Source: Thermomonas sp. (GTDB lineage: Bacteria > Pseudomonadota > Gammaproteobacteria > Xanthomonadales > Xanthomonadaceae). Taken from it: a stretch of 64,000 bases of DNA. The translations under genes and the position numbers were made by a program. Every line of letters begins with the position of its first letter. The first letter of the stretch is position 1. This document shows positions 49,001-57,575 of this stretch, piece by piece. The notes under the pieces were generated by a model, which made no database searches, was not told where the DNA came from, and was given only the letters and a program-made list of their open reading frames with translations. Where the stretch lies: positions 1-64,000 of the forward strand of contig NZ_JADZDS010000051.1 of NCBI RefSeq assembly GCF_020850895.1. Direction: 5' to 3'.

Positions 49001-49153
49001 GATCAGGCCATGCATCAGGCGATCGCGCGCGCGGACGCCGCCCTCTACGAGGCCAAGCGAGGCGGGCGTGACCGCGCCGTGCTGGCGACGGACGACGTCG
49101 ATGACCCGGCGCGCTGGCAGCACCAGCCACGCAAGCGCGTCGAAGTCCGCTGA
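46031..49153 (+). CDS. Periplasmic two-component-regulator-type propeller sensor with C-terminal GGDEF (diguanylate cyclase)
   Basis: Repeated propeller motifs (ITQDPAGLIYAGLGNGIASYDG, VRTTPDGAVWIGADGDGVFRL, DLWIATGRGLARFDG); YYY-like segment; TM SWALALWALMLVASGLLLGWW; DTLTGLHNRRHA...RWGGEEFLIALDG; start at internal ATG 46031. Confidence 0.92.
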   Translation: MRRVGLGLCWAMLAWCGCPLLAIAGAPAAAPVKPIPTTTLGHVIEDAPRASLPAEFPGRAWRVFSVNDSLPDNMVYAITQDPAGLIYAGLGNGIASYDGGGWTRLPLPGVHGAHAVGAVRTTPDGAVWIGADGDGVFRLHAGRVVAVPGLAGDARVVHQIAIASGNSVWAATGGGLAHCTAQHCTLDAGLQGRKVLSVSPGGGPNGPCLWLGIADEGLRRYDLTADGRLLDSGFLFARKDGLPNSVVVTVVQWGGRDGRDLWIATGRGLARFDGRRLVRYTAAVGFPGSVTALLPGQGRDRGLLFAALKPGGLAVIRADGSWGLIGPAQGLPDSSVQALAYTGQGSGAPLLWVGTSEGGVARADPERWQLLDERRDVPTRGMAGLGRVRFLDGVETLWMGSAAGTRRLTSDGWEPVPGLPDGVTADMVDTSDGALWMATREGLWRLQGKRRELFTTDNSPLPAVYVHKLVVEHQATGDVLWIATNHGLARWSAAEGLRREVAPPLLPAGSTITAMAVAGLGDEAPDFWMATETRLLRRHHGQWQAMAGDCLRDATVTTLVGHRGPRGGELWIGTNGPVVRVRSDGCERRDGLFQGGGISQLAFDTRGQVWLFGEAGVARMDTSVDTRLAMAPMVQHGGEDGLFARDFLPDRGVAMDDRGRLWVASTAALQMIDTSYTPPPIDDARLLWQSASAGENRQPLAAGAELPAGTSPLEFSARLLAFGREGSNRYRVQLIGLHDAPLPWSSDNRFVFNRLGAGDYQVLLWGRDAEGKVVGPLRLPFRILAPWWQRSWALALWALMLVASGLLLGWWRSRSLRLRARELADEVAARTGELADANRQLEAMARTDTLTGLHNRRHALDVLPNLVHRDDRRRHDGAAERLLLVLIDVDHFKHVNDSHGHAIGDVVLQEVAQRLQGALRTGDMLVRWGGEEFLIALDGCAPAHAAGRVLALLAATSDTPVAIDGGTLRISVSAGVACYAPPEDNDLRHLDQAMHQAIARADAALYEAKRGGRDRAVLATDDVDDPARWQHQPRKRVEVR

Positions 49154-49168
49154 AGCCGGACGATCCGA

Positions 49169-50251
49169 TCAATCCAGCCGCTTGCGGAAGCGCAGGGTCG
49201 CGAAGCTCATCATCGCCACGGTGAACACCAGCAGGGCCAGCAGGTCCGACCACATCGATTCCATGTCTGAACCGCGCAACATCACCCCGCGAATCAAGCG
49301 CATGAAGTGGGTCAAGGGCAAGACTTCGGCGATCCACTGCACGATGATCGGCATGCCGTCGAACGGGAACATGAAACCGGACAGCAGGATCGACGGCAGG
49401 AACAGGAAAAACGCCATCTGCATGGCCTGAAACTGGGTCTTGGCCAAGGTCGAAATCAGCAGGCCAAGACTGAGGTTGGCGACCACCAGCAAGGCCGAGA
49501 CCACGTAGACATCAAACAGGCCGCCGCGGATCGGCACCTGGAACAGCAGCGCGCCCAGCAACAGGACCAGCGTCACCTGCACCAACCCGGCTGCGATGTA
49601 CGGCAATACCTTGCCGACCATCAAGGCCGCGCTCGACACCGGTGTGGTGATCAGCAGTTCGAGGTTGCCGCGCTCGCGTTCGCGCACGATCGACATCGCG
49701 GTGAACATCACCATCGTCATCGTCAGGATCACGCCGATCAGTCCCGGCACCACATTGATCGCGGAGATGCGCGCCGGGTTGTACAGCGGCAACACCGCGA
49801 TCTGCGTTGCCGGAATTGCCGTACCCCCGTCCAGCGGCATCAGCGCCAGCTGGCGTGCGGCCGCCTGCACGGACGTGTCGCTGCCATCGACCAGCACTTG
49901 CACCGCTTCCCTGCCCTCGGCGCGCCGGCGCTCGAAATCCGCCGGGATGACCACGCCGACCTTGATCGTCCCCGCGTGCAGCAGCGCTTGCAGGTCCTGC
50001 GGCAGCTGGGCGCTGGCCACCGGCCGCACTACACCGGTGGCGAACAGATCCTGCACGAACGTGCGCGAGCCACTGGTGTCGGCCATGTCGGCCACCGCCG
50101 CCGGCAGGTTGCGCACATCGATGTTGATCGCATAGCCGAACAGCAGCAGTTGCATGGTCGGGATGCCGATCATCATCGCCATCGTCATCCGGTCGCGCGC
50201 CATCTGCCGCACTTCCTTCCACATCACCGCGAGGACCTGCTGCAGGTTCAT
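49169..50251 (-). CDS. ABC-2 type transporter permease (YbhS/YbhR-like)
   Basis: MNLQQVLAVMWKEVRQMARDRMTMAMMIGIPTMQLLLFGYAINIDVRNLPAAVAD...RERERGNLELLITTPVSSAALMVGKVLPYI...LPLTHFMRLIRGVMLRGS. Confidence 0.92.
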   Translation of the reverse strand: MNLQQVLAVMWKEVRQMARDRMTMAMMIGIPTMQLLLFGYAINIDVRNLPAAVADMADTSGSRTFVQDLFATGVVRPVASAQLPQDLQALLHAGTIKVGVVIPADFERRRAEGREAVQVLVDGSDTSVQAAARQLALMPLDGGTAIPATQIAVLPLYNPARISAINVVPGLIGVILTMTMVMFTAMSIVRERERGNLELLITTPVSSAALMVGKVLPYIAAGLVQVTLVLLLGALLFQVPIRGGLFDVYVVSALLVVANLSLGLLISTLAKTQFQAMQMAFFLFLPSILLSGFMFPFDGMPIIVQWIAEVLPLTHFMRLIRGVMLRGSDMESMWSDLLALLVFTVAMMSFATLRFRKRLD

Positions 50252-51198
50252 GCCGCGCGCGCCTCCGCCTGCCTGTGGGTGGCGGACACGAACACGTCCT
50301 CCAGGTTCGGCTCGATATCGCTGACCTCGGCATCGATGGCCTGCACCCGCAGCGCGTCGCGCAGATGGCGTGCGGGATCGGCAAGACCGGGCGCGCACAG
50401 CACGCGCAATTCGTTGCCGATCTGGGCCACGCTGAGGATGCCCTCGATGCCATGCAATGCCAGCTGCGCGCGGCGCGGCTGCTGCGCCAGCACACCCAGC
50501 GTGCGTCCAGACAACCGCGCCGCCAGCGCCGCCGGCGCGCCATCGGCGACCAGGCGGCCACTGTCGAGGATGGCGAGCCGGTGGCAGCGTTCGGCCTCGT
50601 CCATGTAATGGGTGGAAACCAGGATGGTGGTGCCGGCATCGACGAGGTCGAAGAGTTTTTCCCAGAATGCGCGGCGCGACTCCGGATCGACCGCGCTGGT
50701 CGGCTCGTCGAGGAACAGCAGTTCAGGACCGTGCACCACCGCACCGGCCAAGGCCAGCCGCTGTTTCTGGCCGCCGCTCATGGTGCCGGCCAATTGCCGC
50801 GCACGATCCGCGAGATCGTAGGTCTGCAGCAACTCATCCACCCGCCGCCGGCGTGCGCTACGCGGCAAGCCCTGCACGGTGGCGAGGAAATCGAGGTTCT
50901 CGCGCACGCTGAGGTCTTCGTACAACGAGAACTTCTGGGTCATGTAGCCGATCCGCCGACGCAGCGCCTCCGCCTGCTTCGGAATGTCGAGGCCGAGGAC
51001 TTCGATGGTGCCTTCGCTCGGCGTCAACAGGCCGCACAGCATGCGGATGGTGGTGGACTTGCCCGACCCATTGGGGCCGAGGAAGCCGTACACGCAGGCG
51101 CGCGGCACGGCGAGATCGACGTGATCCACCGCCAGCAGCGCGCCGAAGCGCTTGCTGATGCCGCGGGCACGGATCGCGATGTCGTCCTCAGCGCGCAT
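50248..51198 (-). CDS. ABC transporter ATP-binding protein (YbhF-like)
   Basis: GISKRFGALLAVDHVDLAVPRACVYGFLGPNGSGKSTTIRMLCGLLTPSEG...GTMSGGQKQRLALAGAVVHGPELLFLDEPTSAVDP. Confidence 0.95.
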   Translation of the reverse strand: MRAEDDIAIRARGISKRFGALLAVDHVDLAVPRACVYGFLGPNGSGKSTTIRMLCGLLTPSEGTIEVLGLDIPKQAEALRRRIGYMTQKFSLYEDLSVRENLDFLATVQGLPRSARRRRVDELLQTYDLADRARQLAGTMSGGQKQRLALAGAVVHGPELLFLDEPTSAVDPESRRAFWEKLFDLVDAGTTILVSTHYMDEAERCHRLAILDSGRLVADGAPAALAARLSGRTLGVLAQQPRRAQLALHGIEGILSVAQIGNELRVLCAPGLADPARHLRDALRVQAIDAEVSDIEPNLEDVFVSATHRQAEARAA

Positions 51199-52147
51199 GC
51201 GCGATGCCCACGAACTCGACCCGCACCGGCAGCCCTGCCGGCAAATCGCCGGGATGATCCAGCACGACCTCGGCGATGTAGCTCAAGCGCGCGGCGTCAT
51301 CGCCATTCAGGGCGTAGTACGGGGTGAACACCGGTTCGCTGCGCACCATCCGCACATGCCCTGCGAAGCTTCCATCGCGGCCATCGACGAACACCTGCGC
51401 CGCCATCCCGGGCTTCACGTCCGCGCGCATGCGCTCCGGCACGTACACGCGGGCATGCGGTGCATCGCCGACCAAGAGGATGGCCAAGGGCGCACCGATC
51501 GGCGCCTGATCACCGAGCTTGTACGGCAGGCTGTCGACACGTCCCGCGCGCGGCGCGGTGATATCGAGCTTGCCCAGCGTTGCCGACTGCGCCGCAGCCT
51601 CTGCTTGCGCGGCAGCGGCGGCGGCTTCGCCCTGCGCGATGTCCTCGCTGCGCGTGCCATGCAGCAATTCGGCCAGCGCCGCTTGGGCGGCACGCACCTG
51701 GCCATCGGCATTGCCGGCGGCGGCACGGGCGCGGTCAACTTCGGCAGCGGCCACCAGCTTGCGTTGGCCGAGCGGCCGCAGGCGCTCGTAATAGGCCCGC
51801 GCATCCACGGCCTGCGCCTGCGCGGAGGCCAGCATCGCCCGTGCCTGCGCGATCTGTTCGCTGCGTGGCCCGGCGCGCAGTTCCGCCAGCGCCGCGTCGC
51901 CCTGCCGCGCCAACGCCCGCGCTGCATCCAGTTGCGCCTGCGTGCGGGTCAGCTCCAGTTGCAACAAGCGCGTGCCTGCGGCGACCTGCTGGCCTTCGTG
52001 CACATCGATGGCAACGATCTTCTCCGCCGCCGGAGCCGGCAAGCTGATCCGATCCCATTCCAGCGTCCCCAAAACCTGCGGCGACGATTGATTGCACGCG
52101 GTCAGCGACAACGCCAGCGCGAAGCCCAGCAGCGCCTTGTTGTTCAT
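51188..52147 (-). CDS. HlyD-family periplasmic adaptor/membrane-fusion protein (YbhG-like)
   Basis: Lipoprotein signal ALSLTACNQSS; EKIVAIDVHEGQQVAAGTRLLQLELTRTQAQLDAARA...LDITAPRAGRVDSLPYKLGDQAPIGAPLA. Confidence 0.92.
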   Translation of the reverse strand: MNNKALLGFALALSLTACNQSSPQVLGTLEWDRISLPAPAAEKIVAIDVHEGQQVAAGTRLLQLELTRTQAQLDAARALARQGDAALAELRAGPRSEQIAQARAMLASAQAQAVDARAYYERLRPLGQRKLVAAAEVDRARAAAGNADGQVRAAQAALAELLHGTRSEDIAQGEAAAAAAQAEAAAQSATLGKLDITAPRAGRVDSLPYKLGDQAPIGAPLAILLVGDAPHARVYVPERMRADVKPGMAAQVFVDGRDGSFAGHVRMVRSEPVFTPYYALNGDDAARLSYIAEVVLDHPGDLPAGLPVRVEFVGIAHAR

Positions 52148-52866
52148 GGTTTGAGCTCCAGTCCGCGATCAAGCAAGGCCAGGGCGTGCCGGCGCACGTC
52201 GTCCATGCCGAGGTCATTGGCTTCGAACATCTGCCGCCAGATCGGCGCACCGGCAGCCGGGAACAGGGTCAGCCCGATCAGCGTCGGCAACAGCAGGCGC
52301 GGGTCGAGATCGGTGTTGAGTCGCCCTTGCGCCTGCGCCGTGGCAAAGCGTTGCGCCAGCATCCGCGCCAGGTCCGGGGCGATCCGGGTCAGCAGCAGAT
52401 TGCGCAGTGCGCCGCCTTCGCACAGCACCTCCCGCACCCACAGCTGCGGCCACCACGGATAACGCTTGACCGCCTCGGTGACACCGAACACGAAAGCAGC
52501 CACCACGTCGGCAACATCGTCGCCGGCTGCGGCCACACGCTCGCGCACCTGCAGGAAGGCCGGCATCGCACGCGTCTCGATCACCGCCTCCAGCAGTTGC
52601 GCCTTGTCGCCGAAGTAGTAATGCGCAAGCGCCGGCGTCACCCCCGATTCGGCGGCGATATCGCGCAAGCTGGTGGCGGCAATGCCGTTGCGCACGAAGC
52701 AGGCAAGTGCACCGTCGAGCAGGCGCTCGCGCTGGTCGGGGGCATCGATCCGTGGACGCCCGGGTGTCCGCTTGCGTGGCTTGGCTGCGCTCTTTGCCGC
52801 CGGCGTGGATGCGGGCTTGGATGCGGCCGCTGCCCGTCCAGTACGAGATTTACGTGAGCTTGTCAT
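52144..52866 (-). CDS. TetR/AcrR-family transcriptional regulator (CecR-like context)
   Basis: RERLLDGALACFVRNGIAATSLRDIAAESGVTPALAHYYFGDKAQLLEAVIE; basic Ala/Lys-rich N-terminal extension. Confidence 0.92.
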   Translation of the reverse strand: MTSSRKSRTGRAAAASKPASTPAAKSAAKPRKRTPGRPRIDAPDQRERLLDGALACFVRNGIAATSLRDIAAESGVTPALAHYYFGDKAQLLEAVIETRAMPAFLQVRERVAAAGDDVADVVAAFVFGVTEAVKRYPWWPQLWVREVLCEGGALRNLLLTRIAPDLARMLAQRFATAQAQGRLNTDLDPRLLLPTLIGLTLFPAAGAPIWRQMFEANDLGMDDVRRHALALLDRGLELKP

Positions 52867-52873
52867 GCGCTAA

Positions 52874-52897
52874 ATTTAATTCATTGTTTAATTAAAT
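52874..52897. promoter_or_regulatory. Candidate operator for the adjacent TetR regulator
   Basis: ATTTAATT-cattgttt-AATTAAAT, a perfect 8-bp inverted repeat in an AT-rich island just upstream of the tetR start and between divergent tetR and phoH. Confidence 0.65.
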
Positions 52898-52951
52898 GCA
52901 ATCATGACGCATGGATGCGGCATTGCCGGACAAACGCGCTACCCTTTCGCG

Positions 52952-53935
52952 ATGCCCACACAACACGATTTCAGCCTCGAACCTGATGACACCGAACGGC
53001 TGGCCAACCTGTCCGGTCCGTTCGACGCCCACCTTCGCCTGATCGAGCTTCGCCTCGGCGTGGAGATCGCCAATCGCGGCTGCGTGTTCAGGATCAGTGG
53101 CGATGACAGGGCGGTGGCGCAGGCCGAACGCCTGTTACGCCAGCTTTGGGACGAGGCCGAACACGAAGCCCTGGACGATCATGCCGTGCACCTGCGGTTG
53201 GGGGCGTTCGCGGGCGATGGTGCGACCGCCGTTGCCACCGGGAGCGAGACTGCCCAGGACGTGGCGGTGCGGGTCAAGCGCGGCACCCTGCGCGGGCGCG
53301 GCGACAATCAGCGGCATTACCTGCAGCGCATCGCCAGCCACGACATCAACTTCGGGGTCGGTCCGGCCGGTACCGGCAAGACCTTCCTCGCCGTTGCCAT
53401 GGCCGTGGAAGCGCTGAACCAGTCACGCGTGCAGCGCTTGATCCTGGTGCGACCCGCCGTCGAAGCCGGCGAAAAGCTCGGTTTCCTGCCGGGCGATTTG
53501 ACCCAGAAGGTCGATCCCTACCTGCGTCCGCTGTATGACGCGCTGTACGAAATGCTCGGCGTCGACAAGGTGGCGCGCCTGCTGGAACGCAACGTCATCG
53601 AGATAGCGCCACTGGCCTACATGCGCGGACGCACCCTGAACGATGCCTTCGTGATCCTCGATGAAGCGCAGAACACCAGCATCGAGCAGATGAAGATGTT
53701 CCTGACCCGGCTCGGCTTCGGCAGCACCGCGGTGATCACCGGCGACCTCACCCAGATTGACTTACCCAAGCACCAGAAATCCGGCCTGAAGGACGCGGCG
53801 GAAGTGCTACGCGGCGTGGAAGGGGTGAGTTTCACGTTCTTCGAAGCACGCGACGTGGTGCGGCATCCATTGGTGGCACGCATCGTCAATGCCTACGAAG
53901 CGCGTGATGCGCGAAACAACATGATCGGAGACTGA
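52952..53935 (+). CDS. ybeZ: PhoH family ATPase (YbeZ)
   Basis: [67 protein letters not shown]...[40 protein letters not shown]. Confidence 0.96.
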   Translation: MPTQHDFSLEPDDTERLANLSGPFDAHLRLIELRLGVEIANRGCVFRISGDDRAVAQAERLLRQLWDEAEHEALDDHAVHLRLGAFAGDGATAVATGSETAQDVAVRVKRGTLRGRGDNQRHYLQRIASHDINFGVGPAGTGKTFLAVAMAVEALNQSRVQRLILVRPAVEAGEKLGFLPGDLTQKVDPYLRPLYDALYEMLGVDKVARLLERNVIEIAPLAYMRGRTLNDAFVILDEAQNTSIEQMKMFLTRLGFGSTAVITGDLTQIDLPKHQKSGLKDAAEVLRGVEGVSFTFFEARDVVRHPLVARIVNAYEARDARNNMIGD

Positions 53936-53936
53936 C

Positions 53937-54857
53937 GTGATCGCCAAATCCACCCTGTGCATGACGCTGGCGCTGTTTGCCTTCACCCTCGCCGCACCGG
54001 CGCCAGCCGCCCAGCCTGCCCCCACGACCGCGCAAGCCGAACAGCCGCTGATCACCACCAGCTACCTGATCGCACCCGAACGCGTTGGCGATTTCGTGCT
54101 CGAAAAAACGACGTTCGACGACAAGAACAAAGCCGCCGGCGCCGGCTTCCGCTACGCCCTGCCCGACTACGGCCAGATCCGCTTCGACGTTTTCGTTTAT
54201 CCCACGGGCCGCCTGCCGCACGACCAGGCCGTGGATCTGGGCATGCCGGCCTTCAAGAGCGGCGTGGAGGCGGCGCAGAGCAATGGGCTGATCAAGGACC
54301 TGGTTTTCCTTGCCGATGAGCCTTTCCCGCTGCAGCCGCCTGACGCACAGCCCCCCGCCTCGTCCGCCACCGCAGCGCGGCCCGCTGACAAGCCCACCGA
54401 TCCGATGGCCGAAATGCTGGCCACCATCGCCCACGAATTCAAGCCGATCGGCCGACGCCTGCGGATGCGCGACACCTTGGTGGATGCGCGCGGCGATTTC
54501 CCGATTTACTCCAACGGCTACTTGTTCTATCGCCAACTGTATTACTACAAAGTCCGCATTTCCGCAGGGCGCGACCTGATTTCCGAAGCCGAGTTCGACG
54601 CGCTGGCCGACCGCGCCGCGCGGACGCTGGTTCCCGCCATCGAGGTCATCAACCTCGGCGGTTGCGCGAACAAGGAAATCCAGGTCAATCCCGATGCAGG
54701 CTCCGACACCGTGGCCGAGACGCTGATGCGGAAGTTGGCGCAATTCGAAAGCGAAAACTGCTTTGCGGACACCCAAGCGGCCAAACTGGACGAAAAATCC
54801 GAACACGCCAGCGTCGTCACCATCCATTTCAACGCCAGCGACTGGAAGACCGAATGA
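53937..54857 (+). CDS. Secreted hypothetical protein
   Basis: Signal peptide [26 protein letters not shown]; overlaps ybeY start (54854). Confidence 0.75.
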   Translation: MIAKSTLCMTLALFAFTLAAPAPAAQPAPTTAQAEQPLITTSYLIAPERVGDFVLEKTTFDDKNKAAGAGFRYALPDYGQIRFDVFVYPTGRLPHDQAVDLGMPAFKSGVEAAQSNGLIKDLVFLADEPFPLQPPDAQPPASSATAARPADKPTDPMAEMLATIAHEFKPIGRRLRMRDTLVDARGDFPIYSNGYLFYRQLYYYKVRISAGRDLISEAEFDALADRAARTLVPAIEVINLGGCANKEIQVNPDAGSDTVAETLMRKLAQFESENCFADTQAAKLDEKSEHASVVTIHFNASDWKTE

Positions 54858-55336
54858 CCCAGGGCCCCGTCCATCTCGATGTCGCCGTCGGCTATGCGCT
54901 GCCGCGCCTCGGGCTGCCGGCCGCGGTGAGCTTCCGGCGCTGGGCCGCCGCCGCGCTGGCCGGGCGGATCCGCGAAGCCGACGTCGCCATCCGCATTGTC
55001 GACGCACGCGAGGGGCGCGCGCTCAATCGCCACTACCGCGGCAAGGATTACGCCACCAATGTGCTCAGCTTTCCGGCGGAAATACCGGTCGGCCTGCCCA
55101 AGCATGTGCGCCTGCCCCTGCTTGGCGATCTGGTGCTGTGCGCGCCGGTGGTCGCGCGCGAGGCGAAGGACCAGCGCAAGCCCCTGCGCAACCACTACGC
55201 CCACCTGACCGTGCACGGCTGCCTGCACCTGTTGGGCATGGACCACGAGGAGCCGCGCGAAGCCGAGGCGATGGAGCAGCTCGAACGCGAGATCCTCGCC
55301 GGGCTCGGATTGCCTGATCCCTACCGGGACGCTTGA
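54854..55336 (+). CDS. ybeY: Endoribonuclease YbeY (rRNA maturation factor)
   Basis: [23 protein letters not shown]...[16 protein letters not shown]...[45 protein letters not shown]. Confidence 0.95.
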   Translation: MTQGPVHLDVAVGYALPRLGLPAAVSFRRWAAAALAGRIREADVAIRIVDAREGRALNRHYRGKDYATNVLSFPAEIPVGLPKHVRLPLLGDLVLCAPVVAREAKDQRKPLRNHYAHLTVHGCLHLLGMDHEEPREAEAMEQLEREILAGLGLPDPYRDA

Positions 55337-55374
55337 TAGCAGCGGATACTGGACTGACCCCGGGGACGCCATCG

Positions 55375-55788
55375 ATGACCACGTACGACCGCACTCAAGC
55401 ATTCGCCTCCGCTGCCTGGCTACTGCGTGGCATCAGCAGTGTGCCCGGCCAGCTCGTATTGAATTCAGGACTCCTGTCCTTCTCCACCAACCACCCGGGA
55501 TCCGCCTGGCCTTGGCAAATCAGGAAACTCGAGCGGCAGCTGGGGGCCGAAGGATTTGCCCAGGCACTGCTGGCGGGGGAGCAATGCACCCTGTTCCAAT
55601 GGCGTATGGGAAGCTTTGCGTGGCACTCGCCGTGGTACGTCTTCGGCGGCGGGATCAACCTTACCCACAATGGCCAGAAGCTACGCATCAGCTTCGGTGA
55701 CCAAACCAGTGGCATGAACGAGGTCGATGCCATGCGGAAACTCGGGCAGGCCTGGCTCGAGGTCCTCGGTCAGGCATCCCAGCCATAG
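55375..55788 (+). CDS. Hypothetical protein
   Basis: MTTYDRTQAFASAAWLLRGISSVPGQLVLNSGLLSFSTNHPGSAWPWQIRKLERQLG..., coherent ORF with an in-frame start after ybeY. Confidence 0.6.
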   Translation: MTTYDRTQAFASAAWLLRGISSVPGQLVLNSGLLSFSTNHPGSAWPWQIRKLERQLGAEGFAQALLAGEQCTLFQWRMGSFAWHSPWYVFGGGINLTHNGQKLRISFGDQTSGMNEVDAMRKLGQAWLEVLGQASQP

Positions 55789-55932
55789 AATTGCGGCCAC
55801 CGACCATCGCCCCGCCGCATTCCACGGCGCATGGGCTGACAGGGCCGCAGGGGTCGATGCAAACACCAGGCAAGCTCGGGCTCCGGCTCCCCACCAGTCG
55901 CGCCGACGCGCCGGTCATGGCAGGCTAGGCGG

Positions 55933-57561
55933 ATGTACCTCGCCTATTACGGGCTGCGCGAGCCGCCCTTCTCGATTACGCCGGACCCACGCTTCGTCTT
56001 CCTGAGCGAACGCCACCGGGATGCCTTGGCGCATCTGTTGTTCGGCATCGACAAGGGCGGTGGCGGCGGCTTCGTCCAGCTGACCGGCGAAGTCGGCACC
56101 GGCAAGACCACGCTCAGCCGCTTGCTGCTGGAACAGCTCCCCGAGAATGCCCGCATCGCGCTGGTGCTGAACCCACGTCAGAACCCGATCGAGCTGCTGG
56201 AGACGGTGTGCGAGGAGCTGCGCATCGACATCGAAGGCAAACGCGGCAGTGCCAAGGCGCTGATCGACGCGCTCAACAGCTACCTGCTTGACGCCTACGC
56301 GCAGGGCCTGCGGGTGGTGGTGCTGATCGACGAAGCGCAGAGCCTGCCGGCCGACACGCTGGAACAGGTGCGCCTGCTCACCAACCTGGAAACCCACAAC
56401 CAGAAACTGCTGCAGATCCTGCTGCTCGGCCAGCCGGAACTGCGCGACCTGCTGGCGCGTCCCGATCTGCGCCAGCTCGCCCAGCGCATCACTGCGCGCT
56501 TTCACTTGAGCCCGCTGGACGAACGCGAAACCGCGGCCTACCTGCGCCACCGCTGGCGGGTGGCCGGCGGCTCGCGCTTCCCGTTCAACGCCAAGGCCGT
56601 GCGCCGCCTGCACGCGCGTTCCGGCGGCGTGCCGAGACTGATCAACGTGATTGCAGAACGCGCCCTGCTGGCAGGCTATGCACGCGATGCGGTCAGCATC
56701 GATGCCCGTTTGGTGGATGCGGCGGCACGCGAGGTTCTGCCCGGTGCCAGCACAGCCCGCCTGCCTCCCTGGATGGCCCTTGCCAGCGGGATGGCCGTGG
56801 CAGTATTGGTTGCAAGCGCGTGGGCACTGCACCCTTGGGCCCCGGACGATCGGGCGCCGTCGCCCAAGCCCGCGCCTGCTTTCGTCCCGACCGCGCAGAC
56901 GCCCGCCTCCGGGCTCGCTTCCCGCGCATCGGCCGAACGACCCACCCCTTCGGCTTTCGCCCGCCTGATCGATGGCGCCGGCGCAACGCCGATGGCGGGC
57001 TGGCAACTGCTGCTGCAGCAATGGAACCTGCCGGGTGATGCGATCACCCTTGCCGCGGATGGCGGCTGCGCGCCTGCGTCCAGCCAGCCCGAATTGCACT
57101 GCGTGCAAGGCAGCACGCGCCTCGACACCTTGTTGGCGCTTGACCGCCCGGTCCTGCTGCCGCTGCATGCGGGTGCAGCAGACGCTTGGGCGCTGCTGCT
57201 GGGCGCGGATGCGCGCGCGGCGCGGCTGTGCATCGGCACGCACACGGTCGATGTCGACCGCACCACATTGCAGGCGCATTGGGATGGCCGCTACGCCGGC
57301 CTGTGGCGTGGCCCGTCTGCGCTTTCGCAAACACCGATGCCGGGCAACAGCGGCCCTGCGGTCGACTGGCTCTGGCAACGGCTTGCCTCGCCGCCGCCCG
57401 CCGCCGGCACGCCCTACAACGCCAGCTTGCGCAATGCCGTGCGCGACCTGCAGGGTGCACGCGGCCTGCCGACCGACGGCATTGCCGGTTCGCTGACCCT
57501 GATGGCGCTGGCCAATGACCTGCCCGGACCGCGCTTGCTGCGGGTGCTGGAAACTCACTAA
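55933..57561 (+). CDS. ExeA/GspA-like AAA ATPase with C-terminal peptidoglycan-binding-like region
   Basis: MYLAYYGLREPPFSITPDPRFVFLSERHRDALAHLLFGIDKGGGGGFVQLTGEVGTGKTTLSRLLLEQL...VVVLIDEAQSLPADTLEQVRLLTNLETHNQKLLQILLLGQPELRDLL; C-terminal LRNAVRDLQGARGLPTDGIAGSLTLMAL. Confidence 0.93.
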   Translation: MYLAYYGLREPPFSITPDPRFVFLSERHRDALAHLLFGIDKGGGGGFVQLTGEVGTGKTTLSRLLLEQLPENARIALVLNPRQNPIELLETVCEELRIDIEGKRGSAKALIDALNSYLLDAYAQGLRVVVLIDEAQSLPADTLEQVRLLTNLETHNQKLLQILLLGQPELRDLLARPDLRQLAQRITARFHLSPLDERETAAYLRHRWRVAGGSRFPFNAKAVRRLHARSGGVPRLINVIAERALLAGYARDAVSIDARLVDAAAREVLPGASTARLPPWMALASGMAVAVLVASAWALHPWAPDDRAPSPKPAPAFVPTAQTPASGLASRASAERPTPSAFARLIDGAGATPMAGWQLLLQQWNLPGDAITLAADGGCAPASSQPELHCVQGSTRLDTLLALDRPVLLPLHAGAADAWALLLGADARAARLCIGTHTVDVDRTTLQAHWDGRYAGLWRGPSALSQTPMPGNSGPAVDWLWQRLASPPPAAGTPYNASLRNAVRDLQGARGLPTDGIAGSLTLMALANDLPGPRLLRVLETH

Positions 57562-57575
57562 TCAAGAGCCGCCCG

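Noticed and set aside
55915-57558. 547-aa minus-strand ORF
   Set aside because: Shadow ORF of the ExeA-like gene (Walker A/B motifs on the plus strand).
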